From positions 2,170,001 to 2,234,000 of the forward strand of contig RCTD01000002.1 in NCBI GenBank assembly GCA_014898415.1: a DNA stretch of 64,000 bases, in the 5' to 3' direction. A model generated the notes under the pieces. That model had not been told where the DNA came from. It saw only the letters and a list, made by a program, of their open reading frames with translations, and searched no databases. The stretch comes from Stromatinia cepivora (lineage: Eukaryota > Ascomycota > Leotiomycetes > Helotiales > Sclerotiniaceae). The position numbers were made by a program, and so were the translations under genes. Shown piece after piece: positions 1-9,968 of the stretch; positions within the stretch are counted from its first letter, which is position 1, and every line of letters begins with the position of its first letter.

Positions 1-2581
1 TTCGATCAGGCCTGTTCATACCAGCATGATGTATCCCGAAGCCGTAGGGTAGCAGATCCTTGAGCTCTCGATCGCTGACCTCCTCGGCTTCGGAACTAAG
101 GGTTTCTCGAGTCCCCGACACATCACTCCGCAAAATCTGTCCGATTGTCTCCATTTCCAGGGCTTTGTCTCGAATGTATCTAGCTGTTTTTGCCGTCTCC
201 TTACGAGAGTGCACAAAAATAATCATCTGGTTTCGATTCTTGCCTACATGCTCCAAGACCTTGGTATAAGTCACGTCGTTCATTGTCTTTAGTTGTTTGA
301 TGGCCTTTTTTTCTGTTATGCCAACGAATTCCTGACGAAGTGGACAAGGACGGTATGATCCATCAAAGTGGAACATGCCTTTGAGAGGGTCAACACGTAG
401 AAAGCTTGCGACATCACGGTAATTTGGCAATGTGGCAGAAAGACCTATCAGACGGACAGGATCACCGGTCTGCTCCATCTTTCTAATCGTCCGACTCACA
501 ATGCTTTCTAGAACTGGTCCACGGTCATCGTGCAAAAGGTGGATCTCGTCAATAATGATGAGACGGACAAGATTCGTGTAACTCAGATCAGTAGCTTTCC
601 TAGTGATGACATCCCATTTTTCAGGGGTTGTCACAATGATTTGGGTATCGGCAATTTGTTGCTTCGTAAGCTGACGGTCTCCAGTCAATTCAGAAACCTT
701 GATACCATATGGCTTCAGTCTAGCACCAAAATTTCCAACTTGTTCTTGAACCAAGGCTTTGAGAGGCGCAATGTAAACAATTTTGAATGCGTCCAGGTTG
801 ATTTCTCCAGTCTCTGGGTTGCGATTTTTACCAATTTCTCGTAATATAGTTAACATTCCAACATTGGTCTTGCCACTTCCAGTGGGCGCGCAAATGAGCA
901 TATTACCATCGTCCTCGAAGGCTGTCGGAAAGCACTGAGATTGAATCTTGTTGAGCTTCACTGTAGATGAAAACGGCACCCGTGCCCATTCAGGCATTTC
1001 CGTAACCGGAATATCACGATCGGAAGGGTCGTTGCGTTTCTTGGGAGGTGGCACATGAATCTCTTCGTATCCTTTAAACGTTCGCTTGGTAGATCCCTCC
1101 GGCAATTTGACCTTGGGGTTCGTCATTAAATGATTGCCTTGATCAAAGACGAGATTTTCAAGGTTAATGAGCTTTCGTGGTTGCAGTCCACCAACTAAAC
1201 CATCTCTGTCTTTTTCCTCGTTCTTAGTGCCGCCATTGATGTATTCAGCTGGAACGTCAATGTCCATTTTAATTTCCAGTTTCCGTTTCTTTGATCCATC
1301 TCCTGGCGCAACTCCACGAAGCTCATCCAAAATCCATCGTAGTCCCTCGGAAGCAATCTCACGCTCAACAACACCTCGAGCTTCAGCATCTTCGGCCCGG
1401 GCTAAGCGAGTAAGCCAGACTATCTTATCCCGGTTCGCGATCAGCTTATGTACCAGCTCGTGATGCTCATAGTCAAACAATTCAGCGAGATCATTTTCGA
1501 TTTCTCTAAGAGGCCTCTCATCGCCGCCTTCTTCCGCTGGTGCTCCAGAAAGTGTCTGCAGAACTTCCTGCGTTTTAAGCTGCTGTACATGTGCATCCGT
1601 GTAAACTGAGCCGATTTGTCGTTGCAGCCAATATGCATCAATTTCACGAGCTGGTATGAAGTCTTTCTTGTCTTTAGCTGAGTCAGCATTTTGCACGGAA
1701 CCAGAATCCATAATTATTGCTTCCTCTTCAGGTATTTCCTGGGGTTCTTCATCTCTATCGACTCCAGCACCACCAGCCATGGCGACTTCCTCATCACCAG
1801 GACGATCTTGTGCATCATCCTCGTCTTCGGACGACTCTTCTCGAATTTCATTAAGCACTTCATCACCCTCGTCGTCGGAATTATCGTCGAATACAACCGC
1901 TACTCCCTGGCGGTCGTCTATTTCCGCGCCATTTTCGCCGTTGTTATCTCCATCTGCCATCTCTTCGTCTTCATCCTGCGCGTCGTAATCTGTAATCTTT
2001 TTGCCTAGGTTCACAAGCTCATTGAACTGTTTCGGATTCATACTGGCGCCTAGTAGGTCATCAATCTCCTTCTTCTTGTCAAAATCTTTCATGTCGTCGT
2101 CTTTTAAATACTCTAACACAGCATCCGTGGCGCTTCGAACAACTTCATGGGGAACGTCTCCGAGATTATTAGCTACTGTAGTTAAAATAAGATCGTAAGT
2201 TGCTCGCGTCGCCGAAGTCCTGGGTCTGTACCGAATTCCCTCAACCAATGCATCTGCTGCCGACAATATTCCACTTCCCCGGAGCTGTGCTGGCTCTCCA
2301 CGCTTGCGTTTGCGCTGTTCTCGTTCCAAGACATCCTCGCCTTCGCGGTAACCTCCTCTCTCGACATCTGGAAGGCCTGAAGCTTTCTTTTTCTGTTTCG
2401 GCGCGTCCTCGCGGGCAGTTCTCGACCCCATATCCCGAATACTGATTTGCCCCGCCAGCGATTCTGGATCTCCTGTCACCTCATCGTTGCGGCGAGTAAC
2501 GAATCTACGATCCGCCTGGAGAACCAGGTTGGACATCGCCGCATATTTATACTGCGATACATCGCGCTGTTGGTCCGTCAT
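1..2581 (-). CDS. BRR2: Pre-mRNA splicing helicase BRR2, N-terminal 860 residues (runs off window)
   Basis: Large U5 snRNP helicase of the Ski2-like family that unwinds U4/U6 during spliceosome activation in the nucleus. One uninterrupted frame runs from an ATG at 2581 to base 2, so no intron is seen in these 860 codons; the family is about 2,200 residues long, so roughly the last 60% lies outside. Residues about 1-500 hold the acidic and helical N-terminal region. Walker A APTGSGKT is near residue 564, the DEIH box IIIDEIHLLHD near 675, the SATLPNYRDV motif near 714, and the end HHAGMNRPDR matches helicase motif V/VI territory of the first cassette. DEIH followed by HLLHDDRG is characteristic of Brr2. 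It is divergent from the gene at 3034, sharing about 450 bp of upstream DNA. Confidence 0.95.
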   Translation of the reverse strand, partial: MTDQQRDVSQYKYAAMSNLVLQADRRFVTRRNDEVTGDPESLAGQISIRDMGSRTAREDAPKQKKKASGLPDVERGGYREGEDVLEREQRKRKRGEPAQLRGSGILSAADALVEGIRYRPRTSATRATYDLILTTVANNLGDVPHEVVRSATDAVLEYLKDDDMKDFDKKKEIDDLLGASMNPKQFNELVNLGKKITDYDAQDEDEEMADGDNNGENGAEIDDRQGVAVVFDDNSDDEGDEVLNEIREESSEDEDDAQDRPGDEEVAMAGGAGVDRDEEPQEIPEEEAIIMDSGSVQNADSAKDKKDFIPAREIDAYWLQRQIGSVYTDAHVQQLKTQEVLQTLSGAPAEEGGDERPLREIENDLAELFDYEHHELVHKLIANRDKIVWLTRLARAEDAEARGVVEREIASEGLRWILDELRGVAPGDGSKKRKLEIKMDIDVPAEYINGGTKNEEKDRDGLVGGLQPRKLINLENLVFDQGNHLMTNPKVKLPEGSTKRTFKGYEEIHVPPPKKRNDPSDRDIPVTEMPEWARVPFSSTVKLNKIQSQCFPTAFEDDGNMLICAPTGSGKTNVGMLTILREIGKNRNPETGEINLDAFKIVYIAPLKALVQEQVGNFGARLKPYGIKVSELTGDRQLTKQQIADTQIIVTTPEKWDVITRKATDLSYTNLVRLIIIDEIHLLHDDRGPVLESIVSRTIRKMEQTGDPVRLIGLSATLPNYRDVASFLRVDPLKGMFHFDGSYRPCPLRQEFVGITEKKAIKQLKTMNDVTYTKVLEHVGKNRNQMIIFVHSRKETAKTARYIRDKALEMETIGQILRSDVSGTRETLSSEAEEVSDRELKDLLPYGFGIHHAGMNRPDR

Positions 2582-3033
2582 TTTTGATAAGTCGTCGAAT
2601 TACGGTGTGAGAGAGGCTGAAGCCTATATGGCGGATATTGAGAAAAAAATCGTTAGAAGATGGCTGGAAGAGAGCTTTCAAGTCATCTGAAGTGATTCTC
2701 TTTAAAACATGGATTATGAAATTTATCTCCAATACATTGATGAGTCAAAGAAGGTATGTAAAGAAAATTAGTAGACGCGACAGCAAAGGGTATTTTGATA
2801 TAAATCAAAGAGGTCTCAAGTTCCCAAAATTCGCAGGATTAAGGTTTAACGCGAGGCCACTAAATTCACTTTTAATAGGCGCTAGTGGGCCTGCCGGTAC
2901 TTGTACCTGTCTGCTACACGTCAACATCAAAATCATTAAATAAAGTAAACAAAAAATTGTCTGTAGTAACCTTAATCAATATCACTCTGGGTGTCAAGCA
3001 GTTCGAATTATCAGTATTTATATTTTTATCAAA

Positions 3034-4605
3034 ATGGATGATTTGGAAAATCTTCCCGATGGTATTAAACAAATACATCATACCTTGAGCACTTACATCA
3101 GACAAAGACAGGATGCTCTGCACGTTCGACGTGTCCTTGCTGCTCACCTAAATTCCAATGTGAATGCTGGAGAAAGTATCTTGACGCCTACAAGTTCATC
3201 TCTTCCAGAACCTACTTCTGAAGTGACGCAAGGATTGGGTTTTCCGGGTGTTCAACATGAATATCTACGCAGTCTTCAAGCTAATCTGAAGGCCCAAAGA
3301 GACTTTGCAACTCTCAGTACACAGCATGATGAAACAGAATCTCATAGCGAGATGCGAGCAAGTACTCAAGATAAGGTTACATCTAAGGAAGTATCTTTAC
3401 ATGCTTTCCTTGTTTTAGAAAAGCAACGTCAGAGGCAAGAACGCTTTCGCATTATCCAAGATATTGTGGATCAACTTGCACAGAAGCCCGCTGCGGCACA
3501 AGTTTATTTGGACCCAAGGAGCTCGGAAGCGCTGAGAGATATTGGATCCTTACCGCCAGTACCGCCGAGTGTTATAGCCCCAACAGAATATCATCAAGAC
3601 TCTGAGAGGATTGAATTGAAATCACTCGTCAATCGACTGGAGAAGTCGGTTCTACGAGCACAACTTCTCCTCAAAAAAGAGCAGAAGTTATTGGCAAAAG
3701 TTAGAGCTGGCACCACCACATCAACAGATCAGCCAGAACGGGGTAGCCGACAGCAAGCACTGGGAACAACGCGTAATGAACTGATCAACTGGATCGAGAT
3801 GGAATTAGGGAAAGCCGGAGATTCATCACAAGCAACGGAGGGACAAGGCCCAAGTACGCCTGAGCATGAGGGAAAGGAATACATTGATTCTCAGCTTGCA
3901 TCCATAAAGCAAATATATGTGCAATACCTTGATATCAGGAAAAGGTTAATCGTCGCTGCTACTGGGGATCTTACTACACCACTCCCTACAGATGTTGGAA
4001 CAGAAGATTTATCTGGCACGCTCATAGATGAAAATCCGAATGACTCCTCGAACACCACAAACGTGCCGACATATCCTTACCTTGAAGATTTGGTTCTCAT
4101 CTCAAACGAGCAGAAGTCCACCATACAGCAAAGGTCTTATCTTACTAGCAGTCTCACAAGGCAACACAAAGAAGCCGGTAAAGATCTGGATACGCTAGTC
4201 GACGAAAGCCATCTCTTACCTGCTTACCCCATGCAGACTATTACCACCTCTCAAGGGAGAAGGCTTGGAGAGCCGATATCGTTTGAAGAGGATATTTCGA
4301 GCAGCGATAAGCCAAGTTCATCCAGTCGAGCCAAAGCTTGGGTCTTTGCGGCCGAGTCAAGTAGCATCGCGACTAAAGAAGCAGTTTTAGAAAGGTTAGA
4401 AGATGGAGAATCTGCCCTTGCAGAAGCTTATAAGACTTTAAACGACCTTCAAATTCTTTTGGGATGTCTTCCCGAGGGACAGGGCGTAGAAGGAGATGTA
4501 CCTGTCGGCAGGCAAAAGCTAGGGATCTCGAATATCGGGGGTGTTTGGTCTACTCTGGATGGCAATCTTGGTGTCATAAGGACAGACGATTTGATGTCGG
4601 ATTAA
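3034..4605 (+). CDS. Uncharacterised coiled-coil protein, 523 aa
   Basis: Single-exon gene with ATG at 3034 and TAA at 4605. I do not recognise the family. The protein is hydrophilic, has no signal peptide or membrane segment, and contains several heptad-like helical stretches: around residues 90-160 (many Lys/Gln/Arg/Glu, e.g. LEKQRQRQERFRIIQDI), around 195-235 (LVNRLEKSVLRAQLLLKKEQ) and around 345-385. The last 60 residues form another charged helix with a short conserved-looking tail. This layout is that of a structural or scaffold protein, for instance a microtubule- or kinetochore-associated subunit, but no motif decides it. Divergent from BRR2; codon use looks like that of its housekeeping neighbours. 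Confidence 0.75.
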   Translation: MDDLENLPDGIKQIHHTLSTYIRQRQDALHVRRVLAAHLNSNVNAGESILTPTSSSLPEPTSEVTQGLGFPGVQHEYLRSLQANLKAQRDFATLSTQHDETESHSEMRASTQDKVTSKEVSLHAFLVLEKQRQRQERFRIIQDIVDQLAQKPAAAQVYLDPRSSEALRDIGSLPPVPPSVIAPTEYHQDSERIELKSLVNRLEKSVLRAQLLLKKEQKLLAKVRAGTTTSTDQPERGSRQQALGTTRNELINWIEMELGKAGDSSQATEGQGPSTPEHEGKEYIDSQLASIKQIYVQYLDIRKRLIVAATGDLTTPLPTDVGTEDLSGTLIDENPNDSSNTTNVPTYPYLEDLVLISNEQKSTIQQRSYLTSSLTRQHKEAGKDLDTLVDESHLLPAYPMQTITTSQGRRLGEPISFEEDISSSDKPSSSSRAKAWVFAAESSSIATKEAVLERLEDGESALAEAYKTLNDLQILLGCLPEGQGVEGDVPVGRQKLGISNIGGVWSTLDGNLGVIRTDDLMSD

Positions 4606-5106
4606 ACACATTATAAAAGGTTGGTGGTTGGGCTTCTTGAGGCTCAAACTTCAATACCTAGGTAGGGCTATATATGGTTTGCATGGCCCAGACATGGGAG
4701 TGGTATCTGGCTGGTCTAATGGTAACGATAGCAAGAAAGCAGGGCCAAACATGCATATGGTGTAGTTATTGTTGGAGCCGAGACTGAACAAGTATACATT
4801 TTTTAAGTACTTACAAATTCGGCTGCGAAAAGCATTATGCATTGTAGATTGGAAATTTCCCAAAATATTGCTTACTTGATATCAATCTGAATACCAAAAT
4901 ATTTACGAAATAAGGATTATATTTTCGACGCATGTGATGAAGCCGGTAGGTAGCCTAAGATTTCGAGGTATTTCAGCCTCGCGCTAGAGATGTCGCGTAA
5001 AGTGGAATTTCACGACGCGTCTCCCTCGATAATGTGATATCCGCCATCTGAAGTTCAAAGTTTTTGCTGCTTGTAAATCTTAGAAAAACTCCGTATCTTC
5101 TTCACA
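4606..5106. other. Intergenic region upstream of RFC2
   Basis: About 500 bp with no convincing gene. It holds short TAGGTAG-type motifs (near 4658 and 4945), a pattern that recurs in other intergenic parts of the window. The last 100 bp before 5107 should contain the RFC2 promoter. Confidence 0.5.
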
Positions 5107-6429
5107 ATGGCCAGCTTCTTCGATATTAAAGCTCGCAAGGCGGAAGCTGCCTCGAATGGCACCGCCAATACAAAAGAGAAGCCCAAGGAAAATAATCGGA
5201 TGCAGCCATGGGTTGAAAAATAGTCAGTCATTGGTTTGAGCATAATACTCTTTCTTCAAGAGCTTTGCTAATGATTTCGCAGTCGTCCGAAAGGCTTAGG
5301 AGATGTTACAGCACAAGATCATACCATCACTGTTTTACAACGCACACTTCAATCCTCTAATGTTAGCTTTTCTTTCCCCTCTTGGAACTACCTCTAACAA
5401 CCTACCTCACAGCTTCCTCATATGCTCTTCTACGGCCCTCCAGGCACAGGTAAAACATCCACTGTTCTCGCTCTCGCAAAAGAACTTTACGGCCCCGAAC
5501 TCATTAAATCCCGAGTCCTTGAACTCAACGCCTCTGACGAACGAGGAATATCCATCGTCCGCGAAAAAGTAAAGGATTTCGCTCGTATGCAACTTTCCAA
5601 CCCTTCACCCGCCTATCGTCAGAAATACCCATGTCCACCTTACAAAATCATTATATTGGATGAGGCGGATAGTATGACGCAGGATGCGCAGAGTGCGTTG
5701 AGAAGAACGATGGAGACGTATAGCAGGATTACGAGATTTTGTTTGATTTGCAATTATGTGACGAGGATTATTGATCCATTGGCGAGTAGGTGTAGTAAGT
5801 TTCGGTTCAAGAGTTTGGATAAGGGGAATGCAGTGGTGAGGGTGAGGGAAATTGCGGATAAGGAGGGAGTTAAGTTGGAGAAGGGGGCGGTGGAAGCATT
5901 GATTAAATGCAGTGAGGGGGATTTGAGAAAGGCGATTACATATTTGCAGAGTGCAGCCAGGTTGGTTGGGACGGTTAGTCTGAAGGACGAGGAGGGGGAT
6001 AATGGGGATAACATGGATGTGGATGCGAAGATGGTTACGGTGAGCAGTGTGGAGGATATTGCTGGAGTTATACCGGATAATACGATTGAGAAGTTGGTCA
6101 AGGCCATGCAACCGAAATCGAGAGGGGTCGTATATGATGCCGTATCAAAGGTAGTCGTTGATATGGTGGCAGATGGGTGGAGTGGCACACAGGTCGTCTC
6201 ACAGGTATGTCTCATTCTTTTCCCCATTACCGCATGGAGCACTAGAAACTAATAAAGGTAACAGCTTTACCAAACCATCATCACCTCGGAATTCATCGTC
6301 GACTCCCACAAAAATAAAATCGTAGCTCTCTTTTCAGAAGCAGACAAACGACTTGTAGATGGTGCAGACGAACATCTCACCATCCTTGACTTGTCATTGA
6401 GAATATCCAATATTCTAGGTAGTTCTTGA
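5107..6429 (+). CDS. RFC2: Replication factor C subunit 2 (human RFC4 orthologue)
   Basis: Clamp-loader AAA+ subunit that helps open PCNA and load it onto primed DNA in the nucleus. Four exons read through cleanly: 5107-5222, 5283-5361, 5413-6204, 6265-6429, giving 383 residues, the usual family length. Junctions are GT..AG with branch sites such as CTAAT, and restore [27 protein letters not shown] and [14 protein letters not shown]. Visible motifs: the RFC signature PWVEKYRPK (about 35-43), Walker A GPPGTGKT (73-80), DEAD (about 148), the arginine-finger SRC motif ASRCSKFRF (about 190). The sequence around ELYGPEL and KDFARMQL is typical of the Rfc2/RFC4 subunit rather than RFC3 or RFC5. GC-rich coding sequence, no sign of RIP. 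Confidence 0.96.
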
Positions 6430-7190
6430 TTGGTATTTGGCATGCTCTCGTGGGTCGAAAAATGGATTGGGATGATGTATGCATAGCAAAGGGATTGGCG
6501 TTAAGGTTACTAAGATACGTTGAAACGGAAACGATATTAGGAAGAGCGTATGTAGCCATAATATGTATCATGACATACCTTTTCATACCTCGTTTTAAAT
6601 TATGTGAATAGATAAAGATTAATATGAGTCCGTAATGTTTGTTCATCACTGAAATTATCAGAAGAGATACTGGATGGAATATAGTTATTCCACAGTATCT
6701 CCGAGTTTTGTTGCACATCTGACGCCCCAAGAAACTTCTGCATTCTTGCCCCAAATTCAAAATTTAAAGAAGGAATCTATTGAGGAAGATTTCCTGATGC
6801 TGAAATATATATTTTGGGGATTTCTGAAGAGGATTGTGGGAGTTTGGGGTGGTTGAAGTTAGGTTAAGGAGGAGAGTTTATTGGTGTTGCTTTGTTTATG
6901 TGTAAATAGCGCATCTTCTGAGGGATGGGATTGGGTGGGATGGGTTAAAGTGAATTAAAGGGGTTGAATTGGATGGGATGGAGCTGGGACAAGCTGGGAC
7001 GAGATGGGACATGATGAATGTTATCCTAGTATGTTGAGGTGATAACATGAGATTCAAATCCAATACCTACCTAAACTTCCTCAAAAGCTAAGCTAGTCAT
7101 CATTTATTTCTCCCTTGTCTTATTGAGCACTCAATAGTCTCTGATATTGACTGCAGTATCCACTGATTGAACCTGATCTAAATCTTAGAA
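6430..7190. other. Intergenic, G-rich then AT-rich, up to the Fot1-like element
   Basis: No gene seen; ORFs here are short. 6900-7020 is a strand-biased G-rich run built from degenerate GGGATGGGA/GGGACAAG-type units. After 7080 the composition shifts toward the AT-rich transposon that follows. Confidence 0.5.
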
Positions 7191-7192
7191 TA

Positions 7193-9381
7193 TAACCGAT
7201 TTCCCTATATCGTGCACGACCCCATATCTTGCATGTACTTTTAATTTTATAAAATATCAATCATTATAGACGGATATAACAATGATATGCTTTCAAAGAT
7301 CTATATAGAGTTTGTATTAGTTCAAATTAAAGAGGAAGAGTATTTTAAATATACTCAAATAACAAATTTCTTCAAAATCAATCGTTCAATGTTTTTTCGG
7401 TGTTATAAAGGCAAAATCACTTTCTGTAGTATTGTATATACTGAAACTCATTAATCTTTTTCAAAAGAATAAGAAAAAGTTTTAATCGATCAAATTAACA
7501 AATTGATATAAAGATCTATACTCTTTATAAATTGTATAATCAAAAATCTTGCGAAAGAGATTATAAGCTGCTTTTTAGGGAAGAACTGAACGGCAAATTT
7601 CGTGAAAAGATATAAAACATATCTTCAAAATCGATATCTCCGATATATTGATAATTTGTATATGAAAGCTGATAATATTGTTGTATTTGAGTATTTTTAT
7701 AATCTGGTTTGAATTATTTTGTATTGTTGTTGAATTTTATTATTTAAAAGAGTTATATTAATATTTCTCTTTTTTTTATTTAATTGATAAAAGTAATCAC
7801 AAAATATAATATATTATTCAAGAATATATATAATTGAGATAAGAAGAGCTTTATGATTGATTTAGAGAGGACTATAAAGAGGATAATGAATGCTAGTGTA
7901 TATGATTGTAATAAAGTTACGAAAGCTAGGCAGAATAGATCGAAAGAGTTTATCACTTTTTTAGTATGTATATATGCCAACAATATAGTTATTCCATTTA
8001 TTTTAATTTATAAAAGGGAATTTGGAGATCTACAGAATACATAAATTGATAAGATAGAAATAAAGGATCAGGCTTATTTCGGAGCTTCAAATAATGAATA
8101 ATCATCGAATGCATTCGACCTCATTTGGTTTAATAAAATCTTTCAATGTTATATTTATTCAAAAATAGGGAAAGGATATTATCTATTGATTATAAATAAT
8201 CATTTTAATTATATGAATATAAAATTTATATCGAAATGTAACGAATTGAAGATTATTTTATTGATTCTCCCCTTTTACTTTATATATCGATTTCAATCTT
8301 TTGATATAAACTATTTTCTTTCTTTTTTGACGAATTATAATATAAAATTTAATAATCTAATATACAAAAGCAAAGATATTATTGAAATATCGAAATATAA
8401 CTTTTGGATGATATTTAAGGTTATTTGGATTCAATCTGTTATTATTCATAATATCCTGAAATCTTTCGAAAAAGTCGGTATTTATTCTATAAATAAGAAC
8501 ATTACCATTCGTAGTATCGAATTAGAGTAAGCCCTTATGCTATTTATATCGATGCAATTCATAAGGAATAAAATAAAGATGCTATATACGACTAAAACTC
8601 TTCATCACCTCAAATTAGAGTTTCGTTTCAAATAGAATCCTGATATCATTCAGAAGCTTTTTAAGGCTGCATTTATATATATAATTAATACTAATATCCA
8701 ATTATATAGAACAAAAGGTTTAGAAAAAGTTTTGAAGATCGAAAGAAAGAAAAGAACTTATTTTAAATATTTAAATCTAATAGGGGAAAAGAACGAAGGT
8801 ATTTTTTTATATTCCTTTTTGCAAAACGAAAGAATTAGAATCTATTAATCGATAAAAGTATTAGTTATTGAATAGAAGAAGGAAATTAAGAAGCAAGAAA
8901 AAGCCGAAAAGAAAGTTGAAAAAGAATGGAAGAATAGAACGATTAAAGAAAGGATAGTATAAAGGAAGATCGATTATCAAATTGTATATGATATCAAAGA
9001 GGGGGTGAAAAGAGCTTGGAAATCATTAATATTTTTTATTAAAAAAGTACAAATAATTCAAAAACGTTTTTCTATTATAGATTTAATATTCTAAAAAGTT
9101 ATAAAGGATTATGATATTGTAGAGATTGATAAATTAGTGGTGGAAGAAAAGAGGGGGGTATTGTATTCAAAGGTCGGGTGATGTATTAAGGTTTCGTCGA
9201 AATTGAAAATATAAAGGTTTTTTAATTTTATAGGATAATATTATATTTTTTTATTGTTCAAAAAGAATTATAGTTTTATATCTTATAATTTATAATTAAT
9301 ATCGAATTTTGAAGTGATTGTAGTAGGAATATGAGGGGCGTGCAAGATGTGGGGTCGTGTACGATGTAGGGAAATCGGTTA
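7193..9381 (+). mobile_element. RIP-degraded Fot1/pogo-type (Tc1/mariner superfamily) DNA transposon
   Basis: A 2.19-kb element flanked by TA on both sides (7191-7192 and 9382-9383). Its ends are inverted repeats of about 44 bp starting TAACCGATTTCCCTA; the two copies differ only by a handful of changes, nearly all transitions. On the plus strand, 7935-8530 still shows a DDE transposase in one frame with stops: LVCIYANNIVIPF, then AYFGASNNE, SSNAFDLIW, then NNHFNYMNIKFISKCNELKI and ILPFYFIYRFQSFD, which correspond to the DNHSSH and LPPHSTHxLQPLD blocks of Fot1-like transposases after C-to-T change. 8870-9000 encodes a Lys/Glu-rich coil like the family's C-terminus. The element cannot be active. 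The start of the transposase is not recoverable. Confidence 0.85.
8040..8530 (+). pseudogene. Fot1-like transposase relic (DDE region)
   Basis: Core of the transposase inside the 7193-9381 element. The reading frame carries stop codons and has lost the HxxH and PPH motif histidines and prolines to Tyr, Phe and Ser, the signature of C-to-T mutation on the coding strand. The longest open piece is 8186-8530 (114 codons). The C-terminal part still aligns by eye with the block ending in a GIYSINKN-type motif (GLVPFNP in active relatives). Confidence 0.75.
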
Positions 9382-9383
9382 TA

Positions 9384-9968
9384 CGCTTCATTCCTTTGTT
9401 TTGAAGTTCCAACCTGCGTGAGAATAAAAATTTATATCAATTTGCCCCTTGTATTCAAATGATATGATATGAGGCATTTGAGCTTCAATTGCTAGGTATA
9501 CTAAGATATCTAAACCCCATTGTTAGATTTGAAATCAGATATTGAAGACTATCATGAAGCATGCAAGCCTCGGAAGACCATTACTTTGTCATGTCTAGAT
9601 TCAAATATCGAAGAGTGTCATCGGATTGATCTCTTGAGTATCACAAATTGTTAAATCGCACTTTATAGACTTGAATTTTGGTAACAGCCATACGAATGGT
9701 GAGATGATCTAAGCGGAGGATATAAATGAATGGTATGCATTAAGTGCCTAGTTAAAACAAGTAAACTAAACCAATCGTAAAATGATATGAAAGATCCTTC
9801 CAACCCGGCCGTCCAGCACCAAACTAGAAATGCAAATGTACCAACCAACCATCAAGAGCCAACCAAAAAAATGTTCATATTTAAGTCCATGTCCATGTGC
9901 ACGCTCGTATGCTCCCGAAAGTGTTATCCTTGAAATCCTCATTGCTCACACTTCCTCTCACCTCATCA
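9384..9968. other. Intergenic between the Fot1-like element and the 9969 gene
   Basis: No gene supported. Normal base composition returns. The segment should carry the 3' UTR of the minus-strand gene ending at 9969. Confidence 0.4.

Noticed and set aside
5605..6242. Long minus-strand frames of 168 and 162 codons
   Set aside because: Shadows of the RFC2 coding sequence.
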